From assembly GCA_015499995.1 (NCBI GenBank), contig JADNRV010000107.1, forward strand, positions 1 through 64,000: 64,000 nt of DNA, in the 5' to 3' direction. A program made the position numbers and the translations under genes. Below are positions 11,161 to 24,387 of this stretch, piece by piece; position 1 is the first letter of the stretch; the number at the start of each line of letters is the position of its first letter. Below the pieces are notes generated by a model, which made no database searches, was not told where the DNA came from, and worked only from the letters and a program-made list of their open reading frames with translations. The DNA is from Flammula alnicola. Its lineage: Eukaryota; Basidiomycota; Agaricomycetes; Agaricales; Strophariaceae.

Positions 11161-12093
11161 TGGTGGTTAGCTGGCACATGAAGAGGCTAAGGAGGGGCGA
11201 TGGACCGTAAATTAATTGATAGGCTGATTCAGAAACATGCTATGAGGAAGGGTCGTCAGATTATAAATAAGTGGGAAGTATGTGGCGAGCGAGCAATCCC
11301 AAGGAGAGCAAAGGTCTACGAAGAAATGGGGCAGGGCAAGTCGGATCGTATCCAGGGCTATAGGACGGACCAGCTCTTTATGCGGGCGAGTACAAGGCCA
11401 TGTCGAGTTTGGCGCAATAGGGTGTGTTGGAAATTATGAACAGTCCGTTGATACACAGGATGTGTTGTTACACTTGTTACAATTCGTCATCTATATGAAT
11501 ACGACGTTTCGTTGAATTTCGAATCCGCAAGTTATTTCGAGCGCCCAACTTCCTCCAACTTCCTCCTTCAAAAAAATTCAAACACATTCACATGAATATC
11601 ATTTTATAACCAGACGCAGACAGGATATCATCAATAAGGCTACACAGGTGGGGCTACTCAAACGCGAGACGATAATTACACAATAATAGTAGTATCATAA
11701 GAGAGAAAAAAGTCAAGTTCAAGGCTACACAAGGGAGGAGGGGATTTTATATCAAACGAGCAAACGAAAAGGCCAAGACGAGAGGAGGCGAGGTTTTATA
11801 AGGCTACAATGGGGTTGGGTTGATGTTGATGAAAGAATAAAATCGAGATAGAGTACTTGGATTGTAAGCAAAAAAAGTTTTGACGATAGCGAGGAGAGCA
11901 ACAAAGACAGGAACAAGGCACGGCCTCCGGAAGGAAACTGGGGGGGTGTGAAAGGTAAAGGGTATGTTTTGTGAGGAAGGAGATTTAGGAAGACATTATC
12001 GTGATGTGCGGGGTAGGATGGAGGCGCGGCCAAAGTCGATATGGGTAGGACGCCGGAATGCCGGGCCGAAGACGGCTAAAGCCGAGGTCGCCC
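11161..12093. other. intergenic, 3' flank of the HMG-box gene
   Basis: Only short unconvincing frames. It probably holds the 3' untranslated region of the gene that ends at 12094. Confidence 0.4.
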
Positions 12094-14189
12094 TCACATG
12101 TCGAAAGCAGTGGGCTCGAAATATCCTTGCAGCCCCTCCGCGCCTTGTTCCTCGCCACCAGCACCGGGGCCCCACATATCATGTCCATGGCCTTGGACAC
12201 CAGAGACGTGCATATCGCTGAACACCTGTTCGGTAGGGGTATGCTGGGGCTTGGGCGCATGAAGCACCTCCGACGCATATACGCTGCCATGGGGGTCGAC
12301 GCTACTATCGTTCATGCTGCGCGCGATGGGGTCGATGGAGGCATCATCCATATGGCTCGCGTACATGGGGTCGAGGCCGCCGTACATCTGGTCCGTCGGA
12401 TAGAGGGTGTCGAGGTGCATATATGCGCTCATATCTATCTGCTGCATGCCGTTGATCGCATTCAGAGGCATATCAGGCGGTGGGGGCGACCCAGAGTACG
12501 CCGACGATGGGTGGGACGAGGACGCTGACAAGGAGACGTCGGGTGTACCAGATACGGGGTCGACTTCAGAGCTCGAGGACGAAGTCGCACTGGCAATGTT
12601 CGGGTTACCGCCAAAAGAAAAATCGGCGAACAGCCCGGGGTCGACGTCAGGTAAGGGACTGTGGTCGCGCTCCATCTGCATATGGGGCTGTGCTGTATCG
12701 TAACTGGACATGGGCATCGTCCACGAGCGCATGAGCATGGGCTGTGCAGACGAAGCACGGCGCTGGCCGAGCGAATTACGCTGAGAAAGCGTGGGGTGGC
12801 CGGCGCCAAAACTGAACGCGGTCGGCGTCGTGCCCTGGAGAGCCTGCAGAGAATTCTGGAAGGGGTTGGAGAACTGACCCTGGCTTTCAAACGAATGTTG
12901 GGTCTGTTGGAAACCTTGCTGTTGCGAGAACTGGAATTGACCCTGCTGCTGGAAAGGATTCTGGAACCCGAATTGCTGCTGTTGCTGGTTGTACTGACCC
13001 AAGAATTGCTGTTGGCGCGAGATGCTGCGCACAGGCGAGGCGGCGCCCGACCGGCTCATGAAGGGCACAGAAGGCAGAGCGATGCCATCTGGGGACGGCG
13101 ACATCGAAGAAGACGCGAAGGGGTGGAAATTCGCGAAAAAGTCATTAGGAAGGGGAACGGACGAGGAGCGGCGGTGATACATTCCCATGGACGAAGGCTT
13201 GTGCAACGAGGAGTTGTGCATGCCGCCCACGTGGATATTACCCATGGGCAGGGGCATATGTAGAGGCATGGGCATCATCATGGGGCTCGCGCTGCTGCTC
13301 ACAGGTACGCTCTGGCTTTCGCTTCCGTAGCTGTCCCTCCTGCTCTGCAGCCCCATACCCATCTCCAAACCCAACTCCAGCTCCAGCTCCCTCTCGCGCT
13401 CACGATCGAGGTGGCGCACGGCCATAGCGAGCTCCTCGCCCTTCTTGCCTTCCAGGAGCAGCTGAGCAACCTCTTCGCATCGGCGCTCGTCTTCCATTGT
13501 CGTCGGCTGCTTCTCCTTGCGCTTGGGGTCAGCGTCCTTCGCCGAAGCATCGTTAACGCCGCCGTTCTTGTTCTTGTTGTGCACAGGGCGGAAGCGGTAG
13601 TCGGGGAACATCGCCTTATGGTTCGCTTTCTCTTGCTTGGCTTTAACCTCCCAGATGCGTTTCTCCTCAAGTGGCAACTGACGCCAGCACGTACCTGGTA
13701 AGCACGAGATGAGGTGAGATGGGCGCTGATCACAACTTGGGAGAGGGAGAAACATACCGATGATCTTGGACAAACTTCCGTGATTCGTCTCTATCGAGCC
13801 AGGTACATGCTTCTGCCTCACGAAATCGGCGCGGAAGAGCATGAAGGCATTAGGTGGGCGCGGGATGTAGCCCTGTGAGCGTCTCTTTCCTGGTGGGCAG
13901 CGCTTGCGTGTAGGAGGTGGTGCGGGGGTTTCTGACGGTGGGAAGAGAGTGGCGGTGGGAGAACCAGCTGACGCGGGGTCGTCGTTGGATGATAGATCAT
14001 CGGAGTCTACGAAGGTAACGGGTGTGACGTTGGGCGCAAAGGTCACTGGCCGGGCTGGGATGCCATAGATCCCTGGTTTGGCTGGGGTGACTGCGCTGGC
14101 GGTCAGGATAGCCGAGAAGGCGCAGGAGGTGAGTACTCACAGATGGCATGAGACGATCTCCTTCTACGAGATAAGCGCACGGCGGGCAT
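12094..14189 (-). CDS. HMG-box transcription factor
   Basis: The model is 660 aa in three exons: 14189-14141, 14090-13758 and 13694-12094. The introns are 50 and 63 nt. The second intron has no stop and a length divisible by three, so an unspliced frame would falsely include it. The long frame has no ATG before the HMG box; the short first exon, starting MPAVRLSRRR, supplies one in frame. Residues about 91-160 form a single HMG box (RPPNAFMLFRADFV, then a conserved Trp-containing helix CWRQLPLEEKRIWEVKA, ending DYRFRP). This is the sequence-specific MATA/Sox-like type that bends DNA in the nucleus. The rest is low-complexity: Gln/Phe-rich around residues 370-430, and Ser/Pro- and Met-rich elsewhere, as in activation domains. 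Fungal relatives include mating and developmental regulators. Which one this is cannot be told. Confidence 0.9.
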
Positions 14190-17100
14190 TGTGGATGGCG
14201 ATGTCTATATGATGATGCAGGTAAGATAAGGAGGAAGTCGTGTCGTGTGCGTGGCGCGTGTGTGTGAAGAGGCGGAAAGTCGTGGTCGGTCAGCCCGAAA
14301 AGAGGAACAAAAGAGGTGAGCGGGACGGGAAACTGGAGTTCCCATTGTTCTCCCTCTTTATAGACTCAAGGGTCCTCTTGCTCCTCCACCATTCCCACCC
14401 ATCCGATTCCTCATCAGCCGTCGTGGTAGAGACCCCGGGAACAGCCTCACTTGCGCTGATCATCTCATTCGTCCATGATAATCCTCCGTCCCTCTCTCCT
14501 ACTCTTTCACATACGGCAGACATCACATCTCCATCCTTTTTGGCGTCCATCCTGTGCTCTTATTCTTGTCGCCCCCATATCCCAACGACCACAAGCTCAT
14601 CCAGCGTCCTTCGGGGTCCCCCTCCCACCCCTGGAATTTCTCTCGCTGCCAAATCAGTCCCCTAGTTTATGTTTATCCGCATTTGGCCACTCCTTTATCC
14701 AAACCTTCATCTGGGTCTCTTCTCAGTCCTACTCCTCGGATTCCCTTCTCGTTTTGTGCGTTCTTGTTCTGGGAGGAATGTTCCAAGGACTCTGTTTTCG
14801 CTCCAAGCTCAGCTGCCCGTCTGGAAATCGTGATCCTGATTCGCTGCATCGTGCGGCACCCATGCATCGTGATCCCACCATACCCATAATATCGATTCCC
14901 AGGTGCGAAAACTCGCTATCAGGTTCGATGTGCTGTCAGGTGGTCTGGTGGAACCTTGGAATTTCTCTCAATCATTGGAAATTTCTGAATCAAACCTTAC
15001 TGGGCACTGCATACTAGAGTACTCTTCCTCGCCGTTCACGTATGTGTACGCGCTAGAAGAAACCTCAGGATTCCATGTGAACGGACGCCGCTCGCCACTC
15101 GGTGCTGGACGGAGGAATTGTGAATATTTCGTGAATCCATAACGTGTTCAGGCGTCTGGTGGCGCCTAATCTCCGGCAAGGAGCGATGTCGATTATGCTT
15201 TTCGCCATTTGGGGTTGTGTTTTGCACTCTCTAGCCTCTTAGGTGGCTCGACCTCTAGTCTCTACAATACTTCTGCAAGTTCTGCGATCATGAAATATCA
15301 CTTCTCGCGAACTGTTCACTAGTTTCTGGAACTCATAAGAGTTCCCAAACTACGTCAGGCTACATCAGATCGTCATTGACGCAAATCATAACCGACCCCA
15401 TAATCATAGTACAGGCGTCCCTGCGACGCCTAATGACGCCCAAACCGCAGGCCATCATGTCCTCATCACTGGTGGTCCCGTATTCCCCTTTCCCTCCACT
15501 CGTTATACTATATAGGACCTGCGAACTACAGCTAGAAGTGGATAGGTATCACAAAAAATTTGACATAACCCAAATTCGACCGTTCAATTTAAGCTATGTC
15601 GCCTTCTCTCAAGTTTCACCTCTTTCCTCCTTCACGACGTCACGAAATCATAAACGCAGTGCGCTGCGCCAACTGATCGGCCTATGTCTATACGCGAAAC
15701 TTGCCCAACTACGACTCAACAGTGCGTTCGGCGTTTAATACCGTCTGCCAATCTTCTCCGTGCATAGCTTTAGGGCCCCATTTCTTTGGTTACTGGGAAA
15801 CAAGCTCCATCGCAGGGGAAGGAGCACAAAGGAAGCAAGATGGATGTGTATGTTTTTGGAACAAGGACACGCGGCGGTGGGGATCGTGATCAGCTTCTCC
15901 GCTAGCCAAGATCAGGTTTTTCATGAGAAATACGATGTGGGTGCAGACGCCTAGACCCATTCACACCGCTCGCAAGTATATATATGTTTATGCGCTCCAC
16001 GCGTACCATGTCTGCCATGCGTGGGTGCGACCCCAGCGTGCGTTCTGGAGGGCATTAGTCACCCAGGTTCAATTTAAGCCGTCCTCCGCACTTGATCCGG
16101 GATTCGTATATGGGATCCTTATCCTGAAGAAAGCAAGTCCTTAATGAAGAAGTTTCGGTGTCGTTAAATGCATCTTCACTGCATTACAGGATCTCACTCT
16201 GGAGTCTGCATTCCTCGGTTGCCTGGAGACGCGCGTTTTACATACACAACGACGAGGGGTTTGGTTGTATCTAAGAAATCGAGTACATACGGTACTCGTG
16301 TATGGCACTGTATGCTGTACTGGCACTGCACGAAATGAGCGACCTTGCCTGACCATTTGTTGTTACTGTATACGTAGCTATCCCGAATCGGAATCACTGT
16401 TGAAATTCTATTCCAATGCTCACAAAATGCTCACAGGCGCCGGCCTTGTACACAAAGAAGGATTCCGGAGCGCAGCTGCTCATCAATATTACGTCTGGAC
16501 CCACAAGTCAAGCTTAAGGCTATGTCAATGTCACCAATGGACAAGGTGCAAAATTTTGTAATGAGTTAATTTTATTTCGCGCCGTATGGAAGAGTCAGTT
16601 GAAGGTGGCGAATTCATCTGGAACATGTCGTCGTTGTAATCCCACCTGTAGCATAATATCATTATTAATAATATGATATGTACCGGCAGTATTTCAGTGC
16701 TTACTCTCCGGCGGTTCCGGCTTGCAAAGAAAGTTGTAAGTTGGAACGTCAACGAGGTCAACGTTCAACGCTTCCAACTTCCAAGGTCTGTGTTTATGTA
16801 CCTATTTCAATTTTAATATTTATTCGATATTGGTTCAGGGACATTACTACCTTTACTTACAAAACGATAAAAAGCAACACGACAAATTCAAAACAGAAAA
16901 TTTAAATGTAGGAATCGAGATGGTGATGGACGAGACAGGAGAGTGGTTGTGTTGAGAGAACGTTCAGAAAACCAGGAAGAACATCAGAGAAAGAGCGAGA
17001 TTGGAAACGTAGACAGCGTGTAGACTTGCAGAAAAGAAAATGTATGGATGGATGGGGTATACAAATAATACATATGTACTTGGCCAGTCTTCCTTGCGAC

Positions 17101-17329
17101 GACAGGATGAATACAAGAATAAAGAATAAAAAAGGAAATGCAGGAGGCACCAGGCAATGGCATCATCATTTGTCCGAATCATCGTCGCCGTCTTCCCGTC
17201 TCGTATGCTGAGAAGTGATCGAGGACCTGTCGTCGTCGGTTCAAGCCCCAGCACAAACATTCTAACCACCACACATCATCTCCAAACGGTATTGCTCTAA
17301 AGGACGAGACCAGATTCTCATCTTTTGCT
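14190..17329. other. 3.1-kb intergenic region
   Basis: No gene is supported. The part next to the HMG-box gene is pyrimidine-rich on the plus strand and may hold its promoter and a long 5' untranslated region. Several frames of 60-180 codons exist but lack splice support, domains or gene-like composition. The right end is presumably the 3' flank of the polo kinase gene. Confidence 0.4.
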
Positions 17330-20300
17330 TCACCGAAGCGACATCTTCGATGTCCTAGAAGCAATCGAGCCTGTAGCCGTTACTGGCAAACTCGGGTTCA
17401 AAGCTCCAGTCAAAGCCGAGCCCATCGCCTCGCTCTCCTCCGGAATCCCAGAGCCGCCAGATGCACTGGCAGTGCGAATGCTGATCAAGACCTCTTTGCA
17501 GTACTTGAGCTTGTCGACGAGCCGCTGGTTGAACTTGACCTGCTCCGGGTCATCGCGGGGTGATGGAGGCGCAAGTGCTTGAGCCATGATGTCGCTGAGC
17601 GCCCAGCGGGTCATTTTGTAGTGCTTATCAATATGCGTGACAAGCAGACCGTGTGAGGAGAGGATGAGTTTGGAGTGGTCGTAGAAGTTGAACTGGTAGA
17701 CGGCCCGAGAATTAGCATTCTTAAGCCCCATTGAGCTGGAAAAGGAAGAACATACCTGCAGCACATCGTGACTCAGCTTGAAGACGATGACATGCTTCAT
17801 CCTGAGGTACTTCTGAACCCACTCCATGCCCTTCTCTCTCCCAACATCCTCGAAAGTATATTCGTATTCGCCATATAGACGATCCATGATATACCGTTCG
17901 AAGTGCTTCAAGAGATATACTTTGCTCTTGAGATCTTCAGGGTAGACATCGACGGTGTATGACTTCCGCACGTAGACCGCGCCCTGCCGCCGAGAGGTGA
18001 TGTAGTCGAAGTGACTACGTCCAACCCATCAGCATCTCGTCGAACCGTGCAGTTAAAGAAGGGAGAAAGAAAACTCACATTTTATCAGGGCTCAACACCA
18101 AGGTCGTGCTGTCGTTGAAATGCACGCCAACACTTCCGTCTGTCAGAGCGTAGCCCATGCCGTATTTGTTGCAGTAATCGACCCAGCTGACGATGAACAC
18201 CCGTTCATCTGGAAGAGGTAGGTTGCCCTGCTGTTCACGGAAGACTCTGCCCATTGCCTTGGCATCGAAGGCCATCGTCAGCGTTTGCGCAGCAGCATCA
18301 AACCCGTTGAGTTTGGGTGGAACTGGCGGCGCTACTGGTGCAGGCGCGGAATACGCGTGACCTGATAGGTGAAAGTGAATGTTAAAGCATTATTCAGAAG
18401 GAGACGAAAAAAGTTACTGACCGGCAATGTGCGTGTTCTCTTTGTCCATCACTCCGACCCTGGGCTGCTCTCTTGCTCTGCTGTACTTCTGCCCGATGCT
18501 TCCAACACCGCCAGGAGCGACATTCTCGCGATCGACAGCCGCATACCTCTCTCTCATCTTCTCTCGAGGTTTTATGACCTCCCTTTCCACTTCCTCTCTT
18601 TCCTCCTGCTCAGGCTCCTGCTCCTCACGCACAGGCGCCATCTGTGCGACGATCCTCGCCTTCTGCGCCTCGAGCTCCTTTTTCCTTAACCGCAGCTCCT
18701 CTTCCTCATGGTCACCCTCGTCCATCCTCTTCCTGCCCTGTGGTCCATTCTCCTCGACGATGCCATCCAGGCCACGGGTAACATTGCGCCGACCTAATGG
18801 ACTCTCCTTGACCGCCTGCAGCTTCCTCAACAGCGGGCTCTCACGTGCCGTACCGCCGCCAGCCCCGCCACCGCCGTTGCCCATGAGGAGTGGCTGACGC
18901 GCAGAGCTGAGGAGCGCAGAGATGGGCGAGCCGGGCTGCACGGCCTTCTGGAACTCCTTCTCCTGTTGCGCAATGCTCGTGGTAATACTCTTGCTCGCGG
19001 CGAGACCGCCATTAGACGCGGAGGACGGTAACGAAGGCGGCATGGTCTGGTCTACGTCCAGGAGAGAATATTTGCGGAGTCGTTTGAGGTTGCTGTCTGA
19101 CGCGGACTTGGTGATGTGGCGGAAGTCTGGCGTCAGGTCGTGCGCCGAGGTTGGGATGTAGGAGGGCACGGGTCCTTGAGTGAAAAATGCATGGTCGACG
19201 ATTTCGTGAAGCGTTGGTCTTTGAGAAGGGTCTGGAGTGAGGATTTGCTGGATAAGATGCTGGACCGCGGACGAGATGACACGTTCCGTCGGAAATTCGT
19301 ACTCGTTGTCACGGATACGCCTTGTCAGATAGGTCAGTCGCCTGGCCATCTAGCGCACGAGTGCAGAGCTTACTTGTAAATCGCCTTGACGTCTTTCGTC
19401 TGGAAAGGGGGCCGACCAACGACGAGAGTATACAAGATAACTCCTATTGACCAGGTGTCAACTTCGAAGCTGTGGCCATTGGCGGTATCGAACAAGACTT
19501 CAGGGGCAATGTAGTTCGGCGTTCCACAGATCGTCTTCTTCCTCTCTCCTGGGTTCTCGATCAGAGCTGCAAGTCCGAAGTCGCCTACTTTGATATTCAT
19601 GTTCGCATCGAGGAAAAGGTTGCCTAGCTTCAAGTCACGATGGATTACCTGGTGGGTATGCATGTAGTGACACGCGCCGATGAGTTGGACCATAAAGAAC
19701 CGAGCCTCGGGCTCCGTAAATCTGCGACGACGGCGCAACATGTCCATGAGCGAGCCAGACGGGCAAAGTTCTAGAGTCATGTAAACGTTGTCTGCATCTT
19801 CGAAACACTCTTGAAAATTGACGATGTTGGGGTGTTCTAGCGACCGGTGGATTTTAATTTCTGCGTAAAGCTAGAACAGGCTAGCGTTAGGACAAGTAGT
19901 CAACATCCCCACAACCGACTTACTTTTGTTTTAGCTTTCTTCGTTTTAAGAGACGATTTCGTGACAACCTTGCATGCTAAACGAGAGCCTCGTGCATCTT
20001 TGACTTCATATACCCGCGCAAACCCGCCCTAAGAAGCACGTCAGGAAATGCAAAGCGCCACTTTGCTGAACCACTCACCTCTCCGAGGAAGCCAACACGA
20101 TTGAACTGCAATCTGCCGGTCTTGTCGGTGATAATCTTCGGTGGCGAGGGCGGTGTAGTCTTGCTATTCTGCCTTGGCAGAGGTGGCGAGGCAGGTGCTT
20201 TCGGCGGGGGCTTCGGTGGGGTTTCCTGGTGGTTGACCTGGTGGTTGACTGCGTTGGTCAACGGGTGTCTACGCTGCATGGGAGCAGGTTGCGGTGCCGA

Positions 20301-20333
20301 GGGCATTCTTGTGTACGTCTGAGCTTGATACAT
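17330..20333 (-). CDS. polo-like kinase (Cdc5/Plo1 family)
   Basis: The model is 886 aa in seven exons: 20333-20079, 20028-19924, 19870-19374, 19320-18422, 18361-18079, 18014-17756 and 17692-17330. The N-terminus is Pro-rich. The kinase domain starts near residue 80: Gly loop [11 protein letters not shown], Lys105 in [15 protein letters not shown] near 197-204, DFG at 217-219, activation loop [15 protein letters not shown] 300-residue charged, Ser-rich linker follows, then the polo-box domain from about 610. The phosphopeptide pincer appears as His772 and Lys774 in DHSKLIL. The presence of both kinase and polo-box modules is diagnostic. Family members drive mitotic entry, mitotic exit and cytokinesis at spindle poles and the division site. 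It looks intact. The last intron (17693-17755, 63 nt) reads through in frame. Confidence 0.96.
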
Positions 20334-20722
20334 GGTTTCTGTTTTCTTGAGGAAGGCCTAACGCCTGTTGAATATTGTTTCAGGACTTTTCGTCGCTGGA
20401 TGACCGTTACGAACCAAAGTTGAACATGGAACACGCCGGCCACGAGGTAAGCGCGTTTTGCTCGAACATCACGTGAGGGTTATCCTTCTCACGGGACACA
20501 ACAAAACAATGCGCGTTCGACCCTGGATGAAGTCTATTCTTTTTCTTTGGCCTCACTGTGCTTCTGTCCAACTTTTGTAATCCCCAATCTGTGGCAAATG
20601 TATAGATTCGGAACGGGAAAATGTATTCACTTCTGTCATAGCGAAGTTCTATGTTCTGTATTTAGGATCACGATGCCAGTGAATAAGTATGAAAGTGTGA
20701 TGCTACCAAGATGCTACTGTAT
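20334..20722. other. intergenic between kinase start and terpene synthase end
   Basis: Should contain the polo kinase promoter and the terpene synthase terminator. No clear element was recognised. Confidence 0.4.
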
Positions 20723-21909
20723 TTAATCCATCAAGTCATCTAATAGATAGCGGTCAAACGAGGTATGGAACCCAACGTATCCTGCCTTAAACTTCTGCCA
20801 TGCTTCAAAGGCTTCTTTATCTGTTTCAAGAATCACGGAGATTTGTGTTTGAGCCCCCACGACATCAGTCGCGAGGCGCTCGAAGGCTTCCATCTTGGAG
20901 AGTCCATGGCATCTAGCAAGCACCGAGATATAATTCACAGTCTCTCCTGCGAGCTCTTCCTTGTAGAATGAGAGAACATCGCTAGACATGGCAAGTCAGC
21001 CGTGTGATTTGTAGACTTTATGCTGCTCGACTCACTTTCCATAACCGATATAAGCGACGAGTTCAGGAAGTGCCTTTACAAACGCAGAAGATTAGATTGC
21101 AAGTAATGAACGCTCCTGAAACATGGGCATATGGCCTTTACCCTCACCTGGATATAGCTTTGCAATGGAACGGTAGGAGGGAATATCATCAGGGCATATG
21201 CCTCAGACGCACCAGACATTGCCCTGGTAAACCCCGGATACCCCTTAGCGTAGATTGAGGCCTACGATTACCGTGTTAACGCTGGGTGAAAAACTATCAA
21301 CGTAAGAGACCTACCTGCATTCCCTTAGTTTGGAACTCCAGCAACGACGCGTTAATTAGATTCAGAGTAGCCGTCAATATGATATTGGCAGCGACCCGCT
21401 CGTAGTGCTTCGGAATCTCGTGCAGCCAGTCCGCTAGGCCATCCAAGACCGGATCTTCCTGTGGTTCTCGCAGGACGAATCGTTCATTGAAAACCGACAC
21501 GCGCTGCACGTCGCGCTGGTATGCGTCATCGACATATACGAGGAATGCGGTGTAAAGTGAAATGAAAACCCGGGTTGCTTCACTTTCGAGATGACCATAG
21601 GCGACAGAAGCTATGATTACTCCAGATTGAATGAATGGGAGGAGTGAAGGAACAGAACGGTCTGTGCCCATCGGATATCCCCGCTCCCTGGCTACTGCGC
21701 AACAGAGGTCATGGAGTTCCTGGTCATATGGTGTTACGACGTATGGGATCTGACATTTAATGAGGAGGTCTCCAATGATGTTGCGGATAACCTCTTTTTT
21801 GGAGGCCCTAGGTTTGACCTATGCGTGTATACATGCCATGGTCAATACGATTCTAGATATAATATCAAGAGCGACGTACAATTTTCTCTGCGGCGTTGTA
21901 AATCGGCAT
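20723..21909 (-). CDS. trichodiene-synthase-like (TRI5-family) sesquiterpene synthase
   Basis: The model is 314 aa in five exons: 21909-21880, 21818-21315, 21261-21148, 21073-21036 and 20981-20723. The introns are 61, 53, 74 and 54 nt. The class I terpene cyclase metal-binding NSE triad is perfect: Asn229, Ser233 and Glu237 in NDVLSFYKEE. Its first codon is assembled across the last intron. The Asp-rich site is a short VYVDDAYQRD (Asp107-Asp108), as in the trichodiene synthase family and not the canonical DDxxD. These cytosolic enzymes cyclise farnesyl diphosphate with loss of diphosphate. The product cannot be predicted; basidiomycete members commonly make other sesquiterpenes, so no toxin pathway is implied. 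No P450, transporter or regulator lies next to it, so it is not in an evident cluster. Confidence 0.88.
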
Positions 21910-23721
21910 CTTGTTTCGGTGTGGTTGCGGCGACAGTAAGTGTAAAGCTGCTGTGAAATCGACTAAGAGTGAATTCGTTGAAATGAGGCTTCGGGCTTAT
22001 CTTTGCTGCACTTTGCTAGGGGACCTTTATACCCTTGTAACCTCCTTTTTCTATTTTTCACAATCCTTCTCCCACATGCTATCTTCATGGCGGACTTGTT
22101 GTGAGCGGTGCGCTGCAGCGTTCACGGCGCCTATTCAGACCGATCTTCCACAAAATTTTATGCTATCCTTATGGTCACCGTAATGTGGCACACCAAGAAA
22201 GAAGGCGCCACCGAGCCTTTGGCCATGTACAGTACCTGCCTTCCCATATCTCCCTCGGGCGATATGTGATTGTACGGGTTCCGGGTTCCGCTGGTACCGG
22301 TGATAACTTGACGTCAGCGAAATGTTTAGTCGGAAATAAAAAGAGAGCATGGTACTGTGAATATATTAAAATGAGATGGAATGTAGTGCGATACTGAGCT
22401 TCGTAGGTTATGGTTTGGTGGTTCAGTGACCATAGCAAATGGGCCTTGGATAGTCAGTGCTAGTGAACAGTGACCAGTGAGCAGCAAGACCCATAGTAAA
22501 CTGACGAACCCGGCTTGTTTGATTTCGGCCCCGACGTCAAGACAAAAAAAACCGACTTCTCACAGCCTTGTACTGAAAAGAGGGGAACATTATTAACATA
22601 TCTGAACCACTTCAACAACCAATATTAGAACGGGATCATATGCGGCTGAAAAAACTCGTCATCGGGGTAGGAAAGTCGGTCCGTACTCCTCGAAGTGCTG
22701 TCGAATAACAATCCGATACGACAGCACCGAATCCTGTAAGCCGTTTTAGCGCCTCACTTTATGTAGAAGACTAAACTCATGCTTGTCATGCATTCTCACG
22801 AGTTCCCCACTGTCCGACTCTTTCGCAGAAACACGAGTTCGGCGAGATCTTTGCGATCGTCCGGGATCGTCCCCAAGCGTCCTCATTGAGATATTTGAGC
22901 GCTTCACGGAGTTGCAATATTGCATTGGAAAGATTCCGTCCCGCCGGCTCCCATATCGGTCTACAGGCATCTGAAGTTATGTAGCCGGGAGATGTTCAAG
23001 CCAATCGAGGACATAGCTAGGCAAGCAAAGTTGCCGCGACCTTCGAGGGGCAAGAACGACTACCTCGAGAGCCCTATGCTGGAAGATGCTGGATTGGATT
23101 AGCTGGGGATGACTTGCCCCATCCGAAAGCAAAGGAAAAATAGTGATGGATAATTACGACAAGTGGATAATAAAACGCGCCGGATCCGAATAACTGCTCG
23201 TCGCAGATATGTACTGCCAAAGATAGTCTACACACCTCAAGATGAAATCATTGCGTGGCCTTGGATGTTGACCATCGCGGCTCCGAAGAAAATCGGAGCA
23301 TTACGACGCCCTGGATATGTAGATACTAAGATAGATACCGGTACGGTCCAATACCTAATACCGGTTGCCTTAGGGTAATCCAGACGTGGTGCAAGGTGGT
23401 ACATCCTCGTCCTGGACAGGGATGGAATTTTGATGGCTTTCGGTCCATGGGCGTGCCTCAGCAGTGCACAGGGGAATCTCACCCGGCCCAGGAGTCGTGT
23501 GCGCTTCCCCGGTAAATTAAGGGCCTGCAGATTATGCTTGAATAACACCCTAGTAGCATAATCAGCGCAGCATCAAAGAGTTTCGTTCTGGGTATGTGGG
23601 TTCGTGTTCCTTACTGATCGACTCATCTCCCGAGCAAAGTGGTCCACAAAGAGTTCCGCTAAATTTGAAAAGGTTGGAGAATACAAATGCGTACAACATA
23701 AAAAGCAACAGCAGACGGGGA
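21910..23721. other. 1.8-kb intergenic region
   Basis: Apart from the possible TATA box, no gene, RNA or repeat is supported. It contains the terpene synthase upstream region and the 3' flank of the Vps68-like gene. Confidence 0.4.
22025..22031 (-). promoter_or_regulatory. possible TATA box of the terpene synthase gene
   Basis: TATAAAG on the minus strand, about 116 bp upstream of the chosen start at 21909. Position and sequence fit; function is inferred. Confidence 0.4.
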
Positions 23722-24387
23722 TCATAGGGTAAGGTTGTATTCATACTCGTTGCTGGTGTTCTGGGCGATCCATAAAACGACCGCCGACAGCATAAGTGCG
23801 ACACTTTGGGATACGTTGGCATACCCGTAATACGTGAATTGTTCGGGGTAGCCGTTCAAGACATACTTGAGAATGAGGACAGTCTGAATACGAATAATTC
23901 AGTCATCAAGTGCATACATAGCAAGCAGAACATGACGCACCACACTGCCAGCAAGACCTCCCGCCATGAGCGCAAACCCAATGAACAAGAACAGACGGGC
24001 CCTCCACACCGCTCTCGAGTCCCCAAAACCTTCATCACCTCGAATCCTGTCCTTGTCGATAAGGTTGATAACGAGGTATCCGAGCAGGGAGCAGATGCCG
24101 GGGATCCAGTCGACGAAGGAGACGTGGACGGGTGCCTCTGCGTCTGGCGGTGCTCCGTAAGGCGCCTTTGCGTGCGCTGAGAGAATAGCAGCGTCCAGGA
24201 ACGTCCAGTTGGCCAACGCAAACTGGGAAATGAATCAATAAAAGCAGAGGCGATGTGGAGAAAAGGCACTCACCAAAGCGCCTGCCAGGTATACTCCAAC
24301 GGTTCGTCGATGCTTTCCGAGCGTAAACTCGGGGAAAGGGTTCATGCAGACCCTTCTAGGATCATAATTCGCTCTCGGTAGCGACAT
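23722..24387 (-). CDS. VPS68: Vps68 / TMEM50-like (UPF0220) membrane protein
   Basis: The model is 185 aa in three exons: 24387-24274, 24222-23941 and 23883-23722. The introns are 51 and 57 nt. Four hydrophobic segments are visible: GVYLAGALFALANW onward, ICSLLGYLVINLI, LFLFIGFALMAGG onward, and ALMLSAVVLWIAQ. The RGDEGFGDSRAVWRARL stretch after the second segment matches the UPF0220 family, and the length equals that of yeast Vps68 (184 aa). Yeast Vps68 acts in endosomal/vacuolar sorting and works with Vps55. The start chosen gives MSLPRANYDPRR. The frame stays open to 24603, so a longer N-terminus is possible. Confidence 0.85.

Noticed and set aside
12661..13263. 200-codon plus-strand frame
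   Set aside because: Antisense shadow of the Gln-rich part of the HMG-box gene (poly-Gln reads as poly-Leu on the other strand).
14475..15017. 180-codon plus-strand frame upstream of the HMG-box gene
   Set aside because: Composition is not protein-like, no splice signals or domains are seen, and it lies in a probable long 5' untranslated region of the opposite-strand gene.
17210..17260. tRNA-like B-box sequence GGTTCAAGCC
   Set aside because: No matching A box, acceptor stem or cloverleaf could be drawn around it.
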